Notes under the pieces: generated by a model
What the model was told of the DNA's origin: nothing
What the model saw: only the letters and a program-made list of their open reading frames with translations
Database searches by the model: none
Shown here: piece by piece, positions 6,528-13,649 of the stretch
Layout of the letters: each line of letters begins with the position of its first letter
How positions within the stretch are numbered: the first letter of the stretch is position 1
Translations under genes and position numbers: made by a program
From: Bacteroidota bacterium
GTDB taxonomy: Bacteria > Bacteroidota > Bacteroidia > Flavobacteriales > Weeksellaceae
DNA length: 17,748 bases
Assembly: GCA_023426625.1 (NCBI GenBank)
Contig: JAFAAJ010000290.1
Location: 1 to 17,748 of the forward strand
Direction of reading: 5' to 3'

Positions 6528-7685
6528 CTACAAATCCAATTTTATTTTATTCGATGCTTCCCTTTTGGCTTCATCTACTATTTTCGCATAAATCTGCGTT
6601 GTTTTAAGGTCTTTATGCCCTAACATTTTTGAAACGGTGTAAATATCTGTACCATTAAAAAGCTGTAAGGTTGCGAACGTGTGCCTAAAGCTGTGAAATG
6701 ATATTTTCTTCATAATTCCAGCATCTAAAATCCATTTCGCTAATTGCTTATTGTGATATGCAGAATAGGGCAAATTCTCAAAAACGTTTTTATCCTGCTC
6801 CATATTTTTTGGATTCTCGCTACCTTTTGTAAAACTGTAAGCCTGTTCAGAAATCGGATAAACCTCAACGCCTTTGGTTTTCTTTTGGCTATAATTAATA
6901 AAATAGCCTTGCCCCGCAATAAATTCCATTTCGCTCCACCGCATTTTTTGAATATCTGAGAACCTCAACCCTGTTAATGCAGAAAACAAAACGGCTCGTT
7001 TCAATAATTCATTGCTAAAAGGCGTTTTTGCGAGTGTATTCAGTTCTTCAATGGTAAGGTATTCCCTGCGAGTTTCTTCGGGCTTTATTGGGCTTACTTT
7101 AGCGTTGAGGTCAGTTTGCAGAATACCATCTTTATACGCTTGTTTTAGCGTTGCCTTCACTTTATTAAAATAGGAAACTGCGGAATTTTGGGAAAGGGTT
7201 GTTTTGTCGCTCTTTTTGCTTTTGGTAGATAGCAAATAATCTTTGAAATCTTCCAAAAACATTTCGTTGAGGTCGGCAAATTTTAAATTTCCATTGGTAA
7301 ACGCTTCGAGGTAATGAAGTGCAGAAATCCAATTATCATAATTACTTGCCTTTCTTTTATTGGCTAACTTTTGGAAGTATTCAACAAAATTTATTTCTCC
7401 TTGTTCCTTTATTTTGAGTTGTTGCTTTTCGTATTCACTATAAATTTCGGGCTTGTTCAAAAGGTTTTCCCTCTTTTGGCGTATGCTTTCCGCAATTTTC
7501 TGCGTTTCAGAATTATGCTGTTTATCTGTGGAGGTTTTAGGTTTCTCAAAAGTATAAAGCCCTAAAAATTCCCTGCGAGTGGGTTTGCCTGTTTTTGGGT
7601 GCGGAATTGGTGGGTAAAAATCCAAATACAGACTTTTACGCCCTTTTGAAATGGGCTTATCTCTTAATGTTACTTTTACGGTCAT
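6528..7685 (-). CDS. int: Tyrosine recombinase (integrase) of the island
   Basis: 385 aa, the normal size. The N-terminal ~95 residues form the arm-binding type domain (basic start TLRDKPISKGRKSLYLDFYP), residues about 100-190 the SAM-like core-binding domain, and 205-385 the catalytic domain. All catalytic residues are visible: Arg241 (TGLRFSD), Lys269 (QKKTKG), His331 and Arg334 (HSFRHTF), His357 (LGHKDL) and the nucleophile Tyr366 (IYAKI). It should recombine the 14-bp core in the 3' end of mnmE. It follows the zinc/HTH gene by 21 bp and precedes the 346-aa gene by 2 bp, so these three are one operon driven from the right end. With all residues intact it is likely active. Confidence 0.95.
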   Translation of the reverse strand: MTVKVTLRDKPISKGRKSLYLDFYPPIPHPKTGKPTRREFLGLYTFEKPKTSTDKQHNSETQKIAESIRQKRENLLNKPEIYSEYEKQQLKIKEQGEINFVEYFQKLANKRKASNYDNWISALHYLEAFTNGNLKFADLNEMFLEDFKDYLLSTKSKKSDKTTLSQNSAVSYFNKVKATLKQAYKDGILQTDLNAKVSPIKPEETRREYLTIEELNTLAKTPFSNELLKRAVLFSALTGLRFSDIQKMRWSEMEFIAGQGYFINYSQKKTKGVEVYPISEQAYSFTKGSENPKNMEQDKNVFENLPYSAYHNKQLAKWILDAGIMKKISFHSFRHTFATLQLFNGTDIYTVSKMLGHKDLKTTQIYAKIVDEAKREASNKIKLDL

Positions 7686-7706
7686 TGTCTTTTATGCTAA
7701 TCAAAT

Positions 7707-8255
7707 TTACTTAAAAATATCGTTTATTATCACTTTAGGAACATAGACAAATTTGCCTTTCTGCATTTTCTGTACATTGTTTCTTTTTAAAATCTTTTGT
7801 AATGCAGATTGAGAAACTTTAAATTTTTCCTGCACTTCCGAAATAGTGTAACATTCTGCTATCTCCAGCGGTTTCAATTGAGTTGGTTTTACTTTTTCCT
7901 TTGATTCAAATAATTTATCAATTTCGGAACGCCTTATTCTTGTCAATCTTTCTCCAATATTAGTAGCATTAATTTTTCCGCTTTCGATATAACAATAAAC
8001 CGAACGGACGGAACAATTTAATAACTGTGCAACATTCTTAACGGTTAAAAACTCTCTCGCTTTTAAGTCCTCTATTGGCTTTTGTCTAATTTGTTGAATT
8101 TCTGCCACAGAAATGCCAATCTTTTCCGCTCTCTTACGGGCTTTGTAGGCTTTTTTGGCGCAATCGTCCGAACAGTATCGGGTAACGGTAGTTTTAGCAA
8201 TAAAATCCTTGCTACAATGCTGACAAATACGGTCTAATTTTATGTTGCTACTCAT
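7707..8255 (-). CDS. Zinc-finger and double-HTH DNA-binding protein at the head of the integrase operon
   Basis: 182 aa in three parts. A small zinc site uses Cys11, Cys14, Cys28 and Cys32 (CQHC and CSDDC). An HTH_17/MerR-type domain spans about 68-117 (FLTVKNVAQLLNCSVRSVYC, wing GERLTRIRRSEIDKLF). A second HTH spans about 134-181 (YTISEVQEKFKVSQSALQKI, wing GKFVYVPK). Such two-HTH proteins often precede integrases in Bacteroidota elements and probably act as recombination directionality factor or as regulator. It is the first gene of the int operon; its roughly 100-nt leader holds four 10-bp repeats, a natural binding site for it. Either function is inference from position and fold. Confidence 0.8.
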   Translation of the reverse strand: MSSNIKLDRICQHCSKDFIAKTTVTRYCSDDCAKKAYKARKRAEKIGISVAEIQQIRQKPIEDLKAREFLTVKNVAQLLNCSVRSVYCYIESGKINATNIGERLTRIRRSEIDKLFESKEKVKPTQLKPLEIAECYTISEVQEKFKVSQSALQKILKRNNVQKMQKGKFVYVPKVIINDIFK

Positions 8256-8276
8256 TTCGCCTTATTTTGTATCATT

Positions 8277-8316
8277 AAATGTATTTAAGTGCAATTAGAT
8301 GTAATTAAGTGCAATC
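8277..8316. repeat. Four tandem 10-bp repeats in the int-operon leader
   Basis: Units AAATGTATTT, AAGTGCAATT, AGATGTAATT and AAGTGCAATC follow one another without gaps; two of them contain the exact TTAAGTGCAAT 11-mer 20 bp apart. A 10-bp period puts each unit on the same helix face. They lie between the promoter and the start of the zinc/HTH gene, so an operator or integrase/excisionase site is likely. Confidence 0.6.
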
Positions 8317-8354
8317 AAAAACATAAAAATCGAATTTTCTTAAAAAATCCGTGT

Positions 8355-8410
8355 GAGGTACAACAAAGATACAAATTTGTACCGATTATGACAAAATAAC
8401 GCAAAACAAA
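8355..8410. repeat. Arm-like direct repeat, right copy
   Basis: Gap-free partner of 614-669 (41 of 56 bases identical, same orientation). It also contains GGTACAA and TTGTACC as an inverted pair around ACAAATTTGT, and overlaps the predicted promoter of the integrase operon, so a protein binding here could both promote recombination and control int. Confidence 0.6.
8364..8395 (-). promoter_or_regulatory. Promoter of the integrase operon
   Basis: On the minus strand, TTTG (8395-8392) is followed after 20 bp by TATCTTTG (8371-8364). This fits the Bacteroidota pattern TTTG/TTG, 17-23 bp, TAnnTTTG. It would give a leader of about 100 nt before the ATG at 8255. It lies inside the right arm-like repeat. 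Confidence 0.6.
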
Positions 8411-8424
8411 CGTATATTTGTAAA

Positions 8425-8453
8425 AAAGAAAAAAGCCCTATAAATAAGGCTTT
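8425..8453 (-). terminator. Island-borne terminator behind mnmE
   Basis: On the minus strand AAAGCC (8453-8448) and GGCTTT (8437-8432) form a 6-bp stem around 10 bases, followed by a T-rich run. It lies about 45 bp after the mnmE stop, inside the island, and so replaces the terminator mnmE lost on integration while shielding the island from read-through. Confidence 0.65.
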
Positions 8454-8497
8454 ACAATGTATAAATACAGGTTTTTTGATGGTTTATTTTGTAGTGG

Positions 8498-9883
8498 TTA
8501 CTTTCCGATACAAAACTTAGAGAAAATATTCCCCAATACTTCATCGTTGGTTACTTCACCTGATATTTCTCCTAAGTGTTCCAATGCATTACGAAGTTCG
8601 TACGCCAACAGTTCTGTGGAGATCTGGAAAGTGATGGCTTCTTTTACTTTATGTACGGCATCCAAAGATTTCTGTAGGGCTTCAAAGTGACGCTGGTTGG
8701 TGATCACCACATTGTTTTCCTCGGATTTTAACTGCTCCACATAGGAAGAAAGTTCGTTTTTAAGATCCTGAATATTCTGGTTCTCAACTGCGGAGATCCT
8801 GATGAAATCAAAATCAGAGGTGATGGCTTTTCTGAAGAGGTCTTCTACCTTTTCATATTGATCCGGTGAAACTTCATCGATCTTGGTAGCGCAAATGATC
8901 AGTTTCAGATCATCTCTTAACAGCGATTGGATCATCTCAATATCTTCAGAGAAATCTTCGGTTCCGGCATCAGCAAGATAGACGAGGATATTGGCATTTT
9001 CCACTTTTTCCTTAGCTTTTTTCACACCGATCGCTTCGATCTCATCTGCCGTTTCACGCAATCCGGCCGTATCGATCAGCCGGAATGCATGTCCTTTGAT
9101 ATGCAAAACTTCTTCAATGGTATCTCTCGTAGTTCCCGCAATATTGCTGACAATGGCTCTTTCTTCTTTAAGCAAGGCATTGAGCAACGTGGATTTTCCC
9201 GCATTCGGTTTTCCGATAATGGCAACGGCAGTTCCATTCTTAATGGCATTTCCGTACTGGAAACTTTCTATCAGTGAATTCAGTTTTAATTCGATTTTGT
9301 TCAGCAACTGAGTCAAAGCTGTTCTGTCCGCAAATTCCACATCTTCTTCAGCGAAATCAAGTTCCAGCTCGATGAGGGAAACAAAATTCAGAAGGTCGGT
9401 TCTTAATAACGAAATTTCATTAGTAATTCCTCCTTTAAGCTGATTGATGGCAACTTTTCGGGACGCTTCATTTTCGGAGGCAATAACATCGGCAATAGCT
9501 TCTGCCTGGGAAAGATCGATCCTTCCATTGATAAACGCACGAAGGGTAAACTCTCCGGCTTTTGCCATTCTCGCCCCGTTTTTGATGAGGGTTTCAAGAA
9601 TACGTTTTCCAATGTGCGGTGACCCGTGAAAAGCAATCTCCACCGAATTTTCTGTGGTGAAACTTTTCGGAGCCAGAAAAATAGACAGCATAACTTCATC
9701 GATCGCTTCATCGCCATCCATAAAATATCCGTAATGAATGGTATGCGACTTTTGTTTTTCCAGTTGTTTGCCCGGAAAACTTTTCTGAACTATGGGTAAA
9801 GCGTCATTTCCGGAAACTCTGATGATTCCCAGAGCTCCTACTCCATTGGCTGTAGCCAGTGCACAAATGGTATCGTTATTCAT
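8498..9883 (-). CDS. mnmE: tRNA uridine-5-carboxymethylaminomethyl modification GTPase MnmE
   Basis: 461 aa, full family length. With MnmG it modifies the wobble U34 of several tRNAs in the cytoplasm. The N-terminal formyl-folate-binding domain starts with DTICALAT...GIIRVSG; the inserted G domain carries GKPNAGKS (224-231), TTRDT (251-255), DTAGL (271-275) and ATKID (332-336, a variant of NKxD); the C-terminus ends in the conserved FCIGK with the essential-type Cys458. The last base of the final Lys codon and the TAA stop come from the island; the ancestral end with TAG is at 560-562. The protein is unchanged by the insertion. A -7 box only 5 bp before the ATG suggests a nearly leaderless mRNA. 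Base composition is higher in GC than in the island. Confidence 0.97.
   Translation of the reverse strand: MNNDTICALATANGVGALGIIRVSGNDALPIVQKSFPGKQLEKQKSHTIHYGYFMDGDEAIDEVMLSIFLAPKSFTTENSVEIAFHGSPHIGKRILETLIKNGARMAKAGEFTLRAFINGRIDLSQAEAIADVIASENEASRKVAINQLKGGITNEISLLRTDLLNFVSLIELELDFAEEDVEFADRTALTQLLNKIELKLNSLIESFQYGNAIKNGTAVAIIGKPNAGKSTLLNALLKEERAIVSNIAGTTRDTIEEVLHIKGHAFRLIDTAGLRETADEIEAIGVKKAKEKVENANILVYLADAGTEDFSEDIEMIQSLLRDDLKLIICATKIDEVSPDQYEKVEDLFRKAITSDFDFIRISAVENQNIQDLKNELSSYVEQLKSEENNVVITNQRHFEALQKSLDAVHKVKEAITFQISTELLAYELRNALEHLGEISGEVTNDEVLGNIFSKFCIGK
8502..8515 (-). repeat. Attachment site, right copy (present mnmE 3' end)
   Basis: TTTCCGATACAAAA, identical to 564-577 and coding for the end of the functional MnmE. 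Crossing over between the two copies would release the island as a circle and restore mnmE with its TAG stop. Confidence 0.9.
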
Positions 9884-9887
9884 AGTG

Positions 9888-9895
9888 CAAAGGTA
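9888..9895 (-). promoter_or_regulatory. -7 box of the mnmE promoter
   Basis: TACCTTTG on the minus strand matches TAnnTTTG, with its last base 5 bp before the mnmE ATG (9883). The N-terminus of MnmE is well conserved, so the start is firm; transcription would begin at or very near the start codon. No good -33 element was seen. Confidence 0.5.
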
Positions 9896-9974
9896 AGTTT
9901 TTTCATGGTAATTTTTTATTGTCTGTAGGTGTGATTGTCAACTATAATGAAGTTCATTCTGAATATCTGTTCAT

Positions 9975-10000
9975 AAAAAAACACCCGAAATCAGGTGTTT
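9975..10000 (-). terminator. Intrinsic terminator after the GLPGLI gene
   Basis: On the minus strand AAACACC (10000-9994) pairs with GGTGTTT (9985-9979) around 8 bases and runs into T residues. It begins 20 bp after the stop of the GLPGLI-family gene. Confidence 0.8.
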
Positions 10001-10019
10001 ATCTGTTATTGAATTTCGT

Positions 10020-10775
10020 CTACTGTTCCCATTCATATTTCTGTTCAACAGTAAATCTCTGATTATTCTTTACATTGGTTTTCATATTTGAAGGAAGACT
10101 GTTTGTGACTTTAGCGAAAATTTTATTCATCCGTTCTTCCTTAGCCGCAATATATTCTTTCAGGCTTATTTTATCTTTATTCAAAAACTGTGGTTTATAA
10201 GTGATCCTGGTTTGATCGTCTATATCTACTGACTCCGCTTTCCAGATGTCATGATCCATATTATCGGGTCTTATTTCCAGAATTAATCCCGGAAGTCCGT
10301 AAAATTTAAAAGGTCCCGCAGAATATGGCAGTTTTTCCGTATAATATGCTGTAATATTTGTTCCTCTAAAAACGTCTGTTGCTTTGTAGCACTCGTAGCC
10401 GGCTATTTTCCTGGTTTGTTTTTTTTCAATCGTCCATTTTATCTCCGGAACTTTATCATAAATAAAAAAGCCTCTTCCATCAATTGAAGATGTAAAAAAG
10501 AAGTTTCTTTCAGGCTCTTGACTTAAATCAGAAACAAAATATTCTTTTGAAGGTTTTCTTCCATTATCCAGATTGACAGATATTGTCCAATCGCCGGTTA
10601 GTTTATTTTGAATGACAATGGAATCCTGAACCGACAATACCTGATTGTTCTTTATATAAAGGTCCTCATGTGTTGTTGTAAAGGGTGACAGGACTTTAAT
10701 GTATTTTACATGGATCTGTTGGGAAAAGTAACATCCTGACCAAAGCAGTATGAGTAATAAAAGTATTTTTTTCAT
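10020..10775 (-). CDS. GLPGLI family secreted protein
   Basis: 251 aa from the second ATG, which begins the natural signal peptide MKKILLLLILLW; an ATG two codons upstream (10781) is also possible. The signal peptide probably ends near YFSQQ; the Cys in WSGC is not a good lipobox. The name-giving GLPGLI is at residues 160-165 inside PFKFYGLPGLILEI, preceded by KIAGYECYKA, where this family carries its conserved IxGYxC motif, and by a short AYYT strand. The family is restricted to Bacteroidota, is exported, and has no established function; some members sit near TonB-dependent receptors. Here it stands alone with its own terminator, and nothing links it to neighbours. Confidence 0.9.
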   Translation of the reverse strand: MKKILLLLILLWSGCYFSQQIHVKYIKVLSPFTTTHEDLYIKNNQVLSVQDSIVIQNKLTGDWTISVNLDNGRKPSKEYFVSDLSQEPERNFFFTSSIDGRGFFIYDKVPEIKWTIEKKQTRKIAGYECYKATDVFRGTNITAYYTEKLPYSAGPFKFYGLPGLILEIRPDNMDHDIWKAESVDIDDQTRITYKPQFLNKDKISLKEYIAAKEERMNKIFAKVTNSLPSNMKTNVKNNQRFTVEQKYEWEQ

Positions 10776-10791
10776 AAGCATTTATAATCTA

Positions 10792-10820
10792 CAAGTTTAC
10801 TAAATATTTTTATTCACCAA
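10792..10820 (-). promoter_or_regulatory. Possible promoter of the GLPGLI gene
   Basis: On the minus strand TTG (10820-10818), 18 bp, then TAAACTTG (10799-10792), one base off TAnnTTTG. It ends 16 bp before the ATG at 10775. A weak match. Confidence 0.3.
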
Positions 10821-10930
10821 TGAGAGAATATAAATTTCTAAAAACGTGATAATATGCATAATACACAATTACTCAAAATATATTTCCCTTTATAATTTCC
10901 GTTAATTAATCTTAATTTACTTTATTTTAA

Positions 10931-11010
10931 ACGCATGGATAAACAAAGATTTATTGCTTTTAAGTGGGTATTACGATAGACAATGGCGTTTCACTTACTT
11001 TTTTGAAAGA
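10931..11010. repeat. Imperfect ~80-bp direct repeat, copy 1
   Basis: Begins ACGCATGGATAAACAAAGAT and ends near TTTTTTGAAAGA; matches 11046-11122 with a few substitutions and small indels. It codes for nothing convincing. It lies in the 655-bp stretch between the GLPGLI and aminopeptidase genes, which otherwise holds two terminators and a gene remnant; 10800-10930 is AT-rich without clear features. Confidence 0.75.
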
Positions 11011-11045
11011 CAAGAATGAGAATTTTAAACTTAATGTTGGTTTTG

Positions 11046-11122
11046 ACGCATGGATAAACAAGATTTATTGCTTTTGCGTAAGATTAAGATAGACAAGGGC
11101 GTTTCACTTAGCTTTTGAAAGG
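11046..11122. repeat. Imperfect ~80-bp direct repeat, copy 2
   Basis: Second copy, 115 bp after the first. The best kept parts are the start ACGCATGGATAAAC, AGATTTATTGCTTTT, GATAGACAA and GGCGTTTCACTTA. The end TTTCA...TGAAA could form a small hairpin. Nature unknown. Confidence 0.75.
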
Positions 11123-11186
11123 CGATATATACTTATATGTTTTCTTAGAAGTTGGAGAGATTAAAATAATTGAGCATCAAAGGAAT

Positions 11187-11213
11187 AAAAAAATCATCCC
11201 GGAATGGGATGAT
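11187..11213 (-). terminator. Strong intrinsic terminator, apparently orphaned
   Basis: On the minus strand ATCATCCC (11213-11206) pairs perfectly with GGGATGAT (11200-11193) around 5 bases and is followed by a run of T. Since the aminopeptidase gene already has a terminator at 11359-11390, this one most likely served the gene whose remnant lies at 11266-11358. Confidence 0.8.
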
Positions 11214-11265
11214 CTTCTCGCTTTTGAATTTACTAAGTATATATGAAGATATGAAAAATGATGCC

Positions 11266-11358
11266 TTAATTTTCTATGACAAAGATAGAGGCTTCATCGT
11301 TCGAAGCTTTCAGGGGAATCCCTAAATTTTTATCCGTAAAAATACGGTTGTATGATAC
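11266..11358 (-). pseudogene. Possible decayed 3' end of a lost gene
   Basis: A minus-strand frame without any ATG reads 30 protein-like residues (including IFTDKNLGIPLKASNDEA and ending FVIEN) before TAA, 53 bp upstream of a strong terminator facing the right way. In this frame the nearest upstream stop lies inside the aminopeptidase terminator. I read it as the tail of a gene whose front was lost by deletion. I do not recognise the family, and 30 codons could be chance. Confidence 0.3.
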
Positions 11359-11390
11359 AAAAAAGCCCTGTAAGAAATTTCACAAGGCTT
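11359..11390 (-). terminator. Intrinsic terminator after the aminopeptidase P gene
   Basis: On the minus strand AAGCCTTGT (11390-11382) pairs with ACAGGGCTT (11371-11363), with one T-G wobble, and runs into T residues. It starts 46 bp after the stop at 11437. Confidence 0.75.
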
Positions 11391-11436
11391 CCAATGTTTA
11401 TACTAACAATTAAAACGAAATATTCAATTTTCTTTA

Positions 11437-13206
11437 TTAAAGCGGACTTACCAGCTGCAGGAACCATTCTTTAATGTCTCCTTCAAGATAAGGTCCGATT
11501 TTTTCTTCGCAGGTTTTATGATAGCTATTCAACCACGCTATTTCTTCTTCGGAAAGGATTTCTTTTACAATGGTATCCTTAAAGAACGGGCAGAAAGTCA
11601 GGGTTTCAAATTCATAGAACGTCCCGAATGATGTTTTTTCCGATTCTTTTACAGCAATCAGGTTTTCATGACGGATCCCATATTCTCCTTCCACATAATA
11701 TCCCGGCTCATTGGAACAAACCATCCCAGGAAGCAATTCCTGCGGATTCATGTCTTTTCTGATATTCTGAGGTCCTTCGTGAACATTCATAAAGCTTCCT
11801 ACTCCATGTCCTGTTCCGTGGTTATAATCTTTACCATTCATCCATAAAGGAAGCCGTGCAATGGCATCCAGCTGAACTCCACGTGTTCCTTTCGGGAATT
11901 TCACCATAGATAAACGGATCATCCCCTGTAACACTAATGTAGAGTTCCTCTTGAATTCATCCGAAACCGCTCCCAAAGCAAACGTTCTTGTAATATCGGT
12001 AGTTCCTTCAAGATATTGTCCTCCGGAATCCACCAAGATACTACCGTCATTGGTCACTTCTTTACTTCCTTCTTTCTTCGCTGAATAATGAATTACTGCT
12101 CCGTTTTCCTTATATCCAACGATACTGTTGAAGCTTTCTCCCACAAAATTTTCTCCTGCTGCACGGAAACTTCTCAGTTTTTCACCGATAGAAAACTCGT
12201 TCAAGGCTTCTTTCCCGGCATTGTGTGTTAACCAATACAGGAATTTCACCATAGCAACACCGTCTCTCACCATTACTTTTCTGAATCCTTCCAATTCGGT
12301 TTCATTTTTCTGAGCTTTCATCAGATTTCCCGGAACGGCTGCTTTGATAAACTGGTTATTTTCTTTTAATGTTTCAAAAATGGCCTGATTGCTGTTTGGA
12401 GAAACCAATATCTTCTCATTGCTGAATGTCTTTAAATGGTTGAAAAATTCTTCATAAGGCATCATTTTCACTAAGGAATCATCCATCTGTTTTCTAGACT
12501 CCACTTCCAGTTTTTCAAGACCGGTGAAAAGGATCGCATCATTTTTAGTAATGATAATATATCCTAAAAATACAGGATTACTTTCTACATCGCTTCCTCG
12601 AAGATTCAATGTCCAGGCTACATCATCCAGACTGGAAATAATATGAACAGTGGCTTCCTGTTCTTCCATTTTCTGGCGGATCGCAGCAATTTTATCGGAC
12701 ACAGATTTTCCGGCTCTTTCTACAGGGTGTACAAAGATCGGATTCTTTGAAGGTGTTCCTCTATCTTTCCAAATTTCTTTCAGAAGGGGAAGATCAACCA
12801 ATATGATATTTTTTGAATTTAATTTATGGGAAAGCTGTTCCCAGTTAGCATGGGAAGTCGCTAAAGCATTTACCGCAACTTTTCCTCCCGCAGGAATTTC
12901 TGAAATGATCCAGTCTATATAGTTAGGCGTTCCTTCAATTCCTTCTTTGAAAAGATCGATTCCTGAACCTTCCAATTCTGCAACAGCCTGGGTAAAATAT
13001 CTGCCATCCGTCCAAAGTCCTGCTTTATCTTTTGTAACCACCACAAAACCCGCAGAACCCAGAAATCCTGACAACCATGCTCTCTCCTGCCATTCTTCAG
13101 GAAGATACTCACTCATGTGCGGATCTGCAGAATATACTATAAAGGCATCAACATTATTTTTAAGCATTTCTTCGCGAAGTGCAGCTATTTTTTCCTTTGA
13201 AGTCAT
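11437..13206 (-). CDS. pepP: Xaa-Pro aminopeptidase (aminopeptidase P, M24B)
   Basis: 589 aa from the ATG at 13206; the frame stays open to an upstream ATG at 13290, but those 28 residues are not family-like, whereas MTSKEKIAALREEML is the normal start. It removes the N-terminal residue from peptides with proline second, in the cytoplasm (no signal peptide). Two creatinase-like N-terminal domains (about 1-150 and 160-310) precede the pita-bread M24 domain. The five metal ligands are visible: Asp393 (VDSGG), Asp404 (TTDITRT), His467 (GTGHGVG), Glu500 (SNEPGYY) and Glu514 (RHEN). The C-terminal ~60 residues (FCPF onward) form the M24_C extension found in the long eukaryotic-like form. The long form matches APP1-like enzymes more than E. 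coli PepP (441 aa). A monocistronic unit with its own terminator. Confidence 0.95.
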   Translation of the reverse strand: MTSKEKIAALREEMLKNNVDAFIVYSADPHMSEYLPEEWQERAWLSGFLGSAGFVVVTKDKAGLWTDGRYFTQAVAELEGSGIDLFKEGIEGTPNYIDWIISEIPAGGKVAVNALATSHANWEQLSHKLNSKNIILVDLPLLKEIWKDRGTPSKNPIFVHPVERAGKSVSDKIAAIRQKMEEQEATVHIISSLDDVAWTLNLRGSDVESNPVFLGYIIITKNDAILFTGLEKLEVESRKQMDDSLVKMMPYEEFFNHLKTFSNEKILVSPNSNQAIFETLKENNQFIKAAVPGNLMKAQKNETELEGFRKVMVRDGVAMVKFLYWLTHNAGKEALNEFSIGEKLRSFRAAGENFVGESFNSIVGYKENGAVIHYSAKKEGSKEVTNDGSILVDSGGQYLEGTTDITRTFALGAVSDEFKRNSTLVLQGMIRLSMVKFPKGTRGVQLDAIARLPLWMNGKDYNHGTGHGVGSFMNVHEGPQNIRKDMNPQELLPGMVCSNEPGYYVEGEYGIRHENLIAVKESEKTSFGTFYEFETLTFCPFFKDTIVKEILSEEEIAWLNSYHKTCEEKIGPYLEGDIKEWFLQLVSPL

Positions 13207-13472
13207 TATTAAATTTTTAAAAACCGAAGTTACAAAAAATTGAAATTCAAATCTCAATGATTTCACAAATGCTGAATTTTCAAGATTCAACAGAAAACAT
13301 ATGGCTTTAAATCATATAAAAACATCGATTATTATTAAAAATATAATATTTTGGAAAGATTATTGCTATATCCTATTATATAAAAAAGCAGGCATACAAA
13401 AATATTTTCATTTTACTGCTTTTATAGACCCTTGTCATCAAAGTTTAAAACCAATCACTAAATACATATCTC

Positions 13473-13640
13473 ATGAAAAAATTAAGTTTATTCAGTATAT
13501 CGATATTCAGTTTATTATTACTGACTAGCTGTGAGGCAGTAGAAACAATCTTTGAGGCAGGAATGTGGTGGGGAATACTTCTGGTCTGTGCCGTTGTAGT
13601 TGTCATTTTCCTAATCTTTTCGAAGGGTAGAAACTCTTAA
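13473..13640 (+). CDS. Small lipoprotein/membrane protein, 55 aa
   Basis: ATG at 13473 opens 55 codons: a signal segment MKKLSLFSIS followed by the lipobox LLTSC (Cys20), a short acidic stretch, then a strongly hydrophobic helix at about residues 32-50 (WWGILLVCA and a run of Val/Ile) and a basic end SKGRNS. The mature product would be a lipid-anchored peptide of about 36 aa that also crosses or lies in the membrane. It is 9 bp before the topoisomerase IB gene on the same strand, so the two are probably cotranscribed. Small proteins of this pattern are usual in Flavobacteriia and have no known role. The 13207-13472 gap before it is very AT-rich; a longer overlapping frame there (from 13301) has no family-like content. 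Confidence 0.75.
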   Translation: MKKLSLFSISIFSLLLLTSCEAVETIFEAGMWWGILLVCAVVVVIFLIFSKGRNS

Positions 13641-13649
13641 CCATATTGT

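Larger units (their letters stand above)
564..8515. mobile_element. Integrative satellite-like island inserted in the 3' end of mnmE
   Basis: A 14-bp direct repeat bounds about 7.95 kb that is more AT-rich than the flanks. The right repeat is the last codons of mnmE (F-C-I-G-K on the minus strand). The left repeat still encodes F-C-I-G-K followed by TAG, the ancestral mnmE end. Inside are, on one strand, an HTH/zinc protein, tyrosine integrase, an unknown gene, excisionase-like HTH, winged-helix-like QLSLF protein, RepA-like ATPase, primase-like protein, a small-terminase-like HTH protein and a lipoprotein. No relaxase, coupling ATPase, conjugation genes, capsid genes or large terminase are seen. 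The 3' end of mnmE (trmE/thdF) is a known island target, for example for SGI1 in Salmonella. Boundaries and integration are well supported; whether it moves as a phage satellite or by mobilisation is unknown. Confidence 0.9.

Noticed and set aside
8265..8273. TTTTGTATC, an inverted copy of part of the att core
   Set aside because: Only 9 bp in AT-rich DNA; could be chance, so not listed as a site.
564..8515. Conjugative or mobilizable element with relaxase
   Set aside because: No relaxase, coupling ATPase or secretion gene was recognised; the 346-aa and 225-aa proteins show no relaxase His cluster or catalytic Tyr motif. Mobilisation in trans remains possible.
11209..11325. 38-codon plus-strand frame from ATG at 11209
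   Set aside because: It starts inside the terminator hairpin, has no promoter and overlaps the more protein-like minus-strand tail.
13207..13290. N-terminal extension of the aminopeptidase frame to the ATG at 13290
   Set aside because: The 28 extra residues are unlike the family, whose members begin at MTSKEK or equivalent.
13301..13528. 75-codon plus-strand frame before the 55-aa lipoprotein gene
   Set aside because: Composition of AT-rich noncoding DNA, and it overlaps in another frame the small gene that has a proper signal peptide and lipobox.
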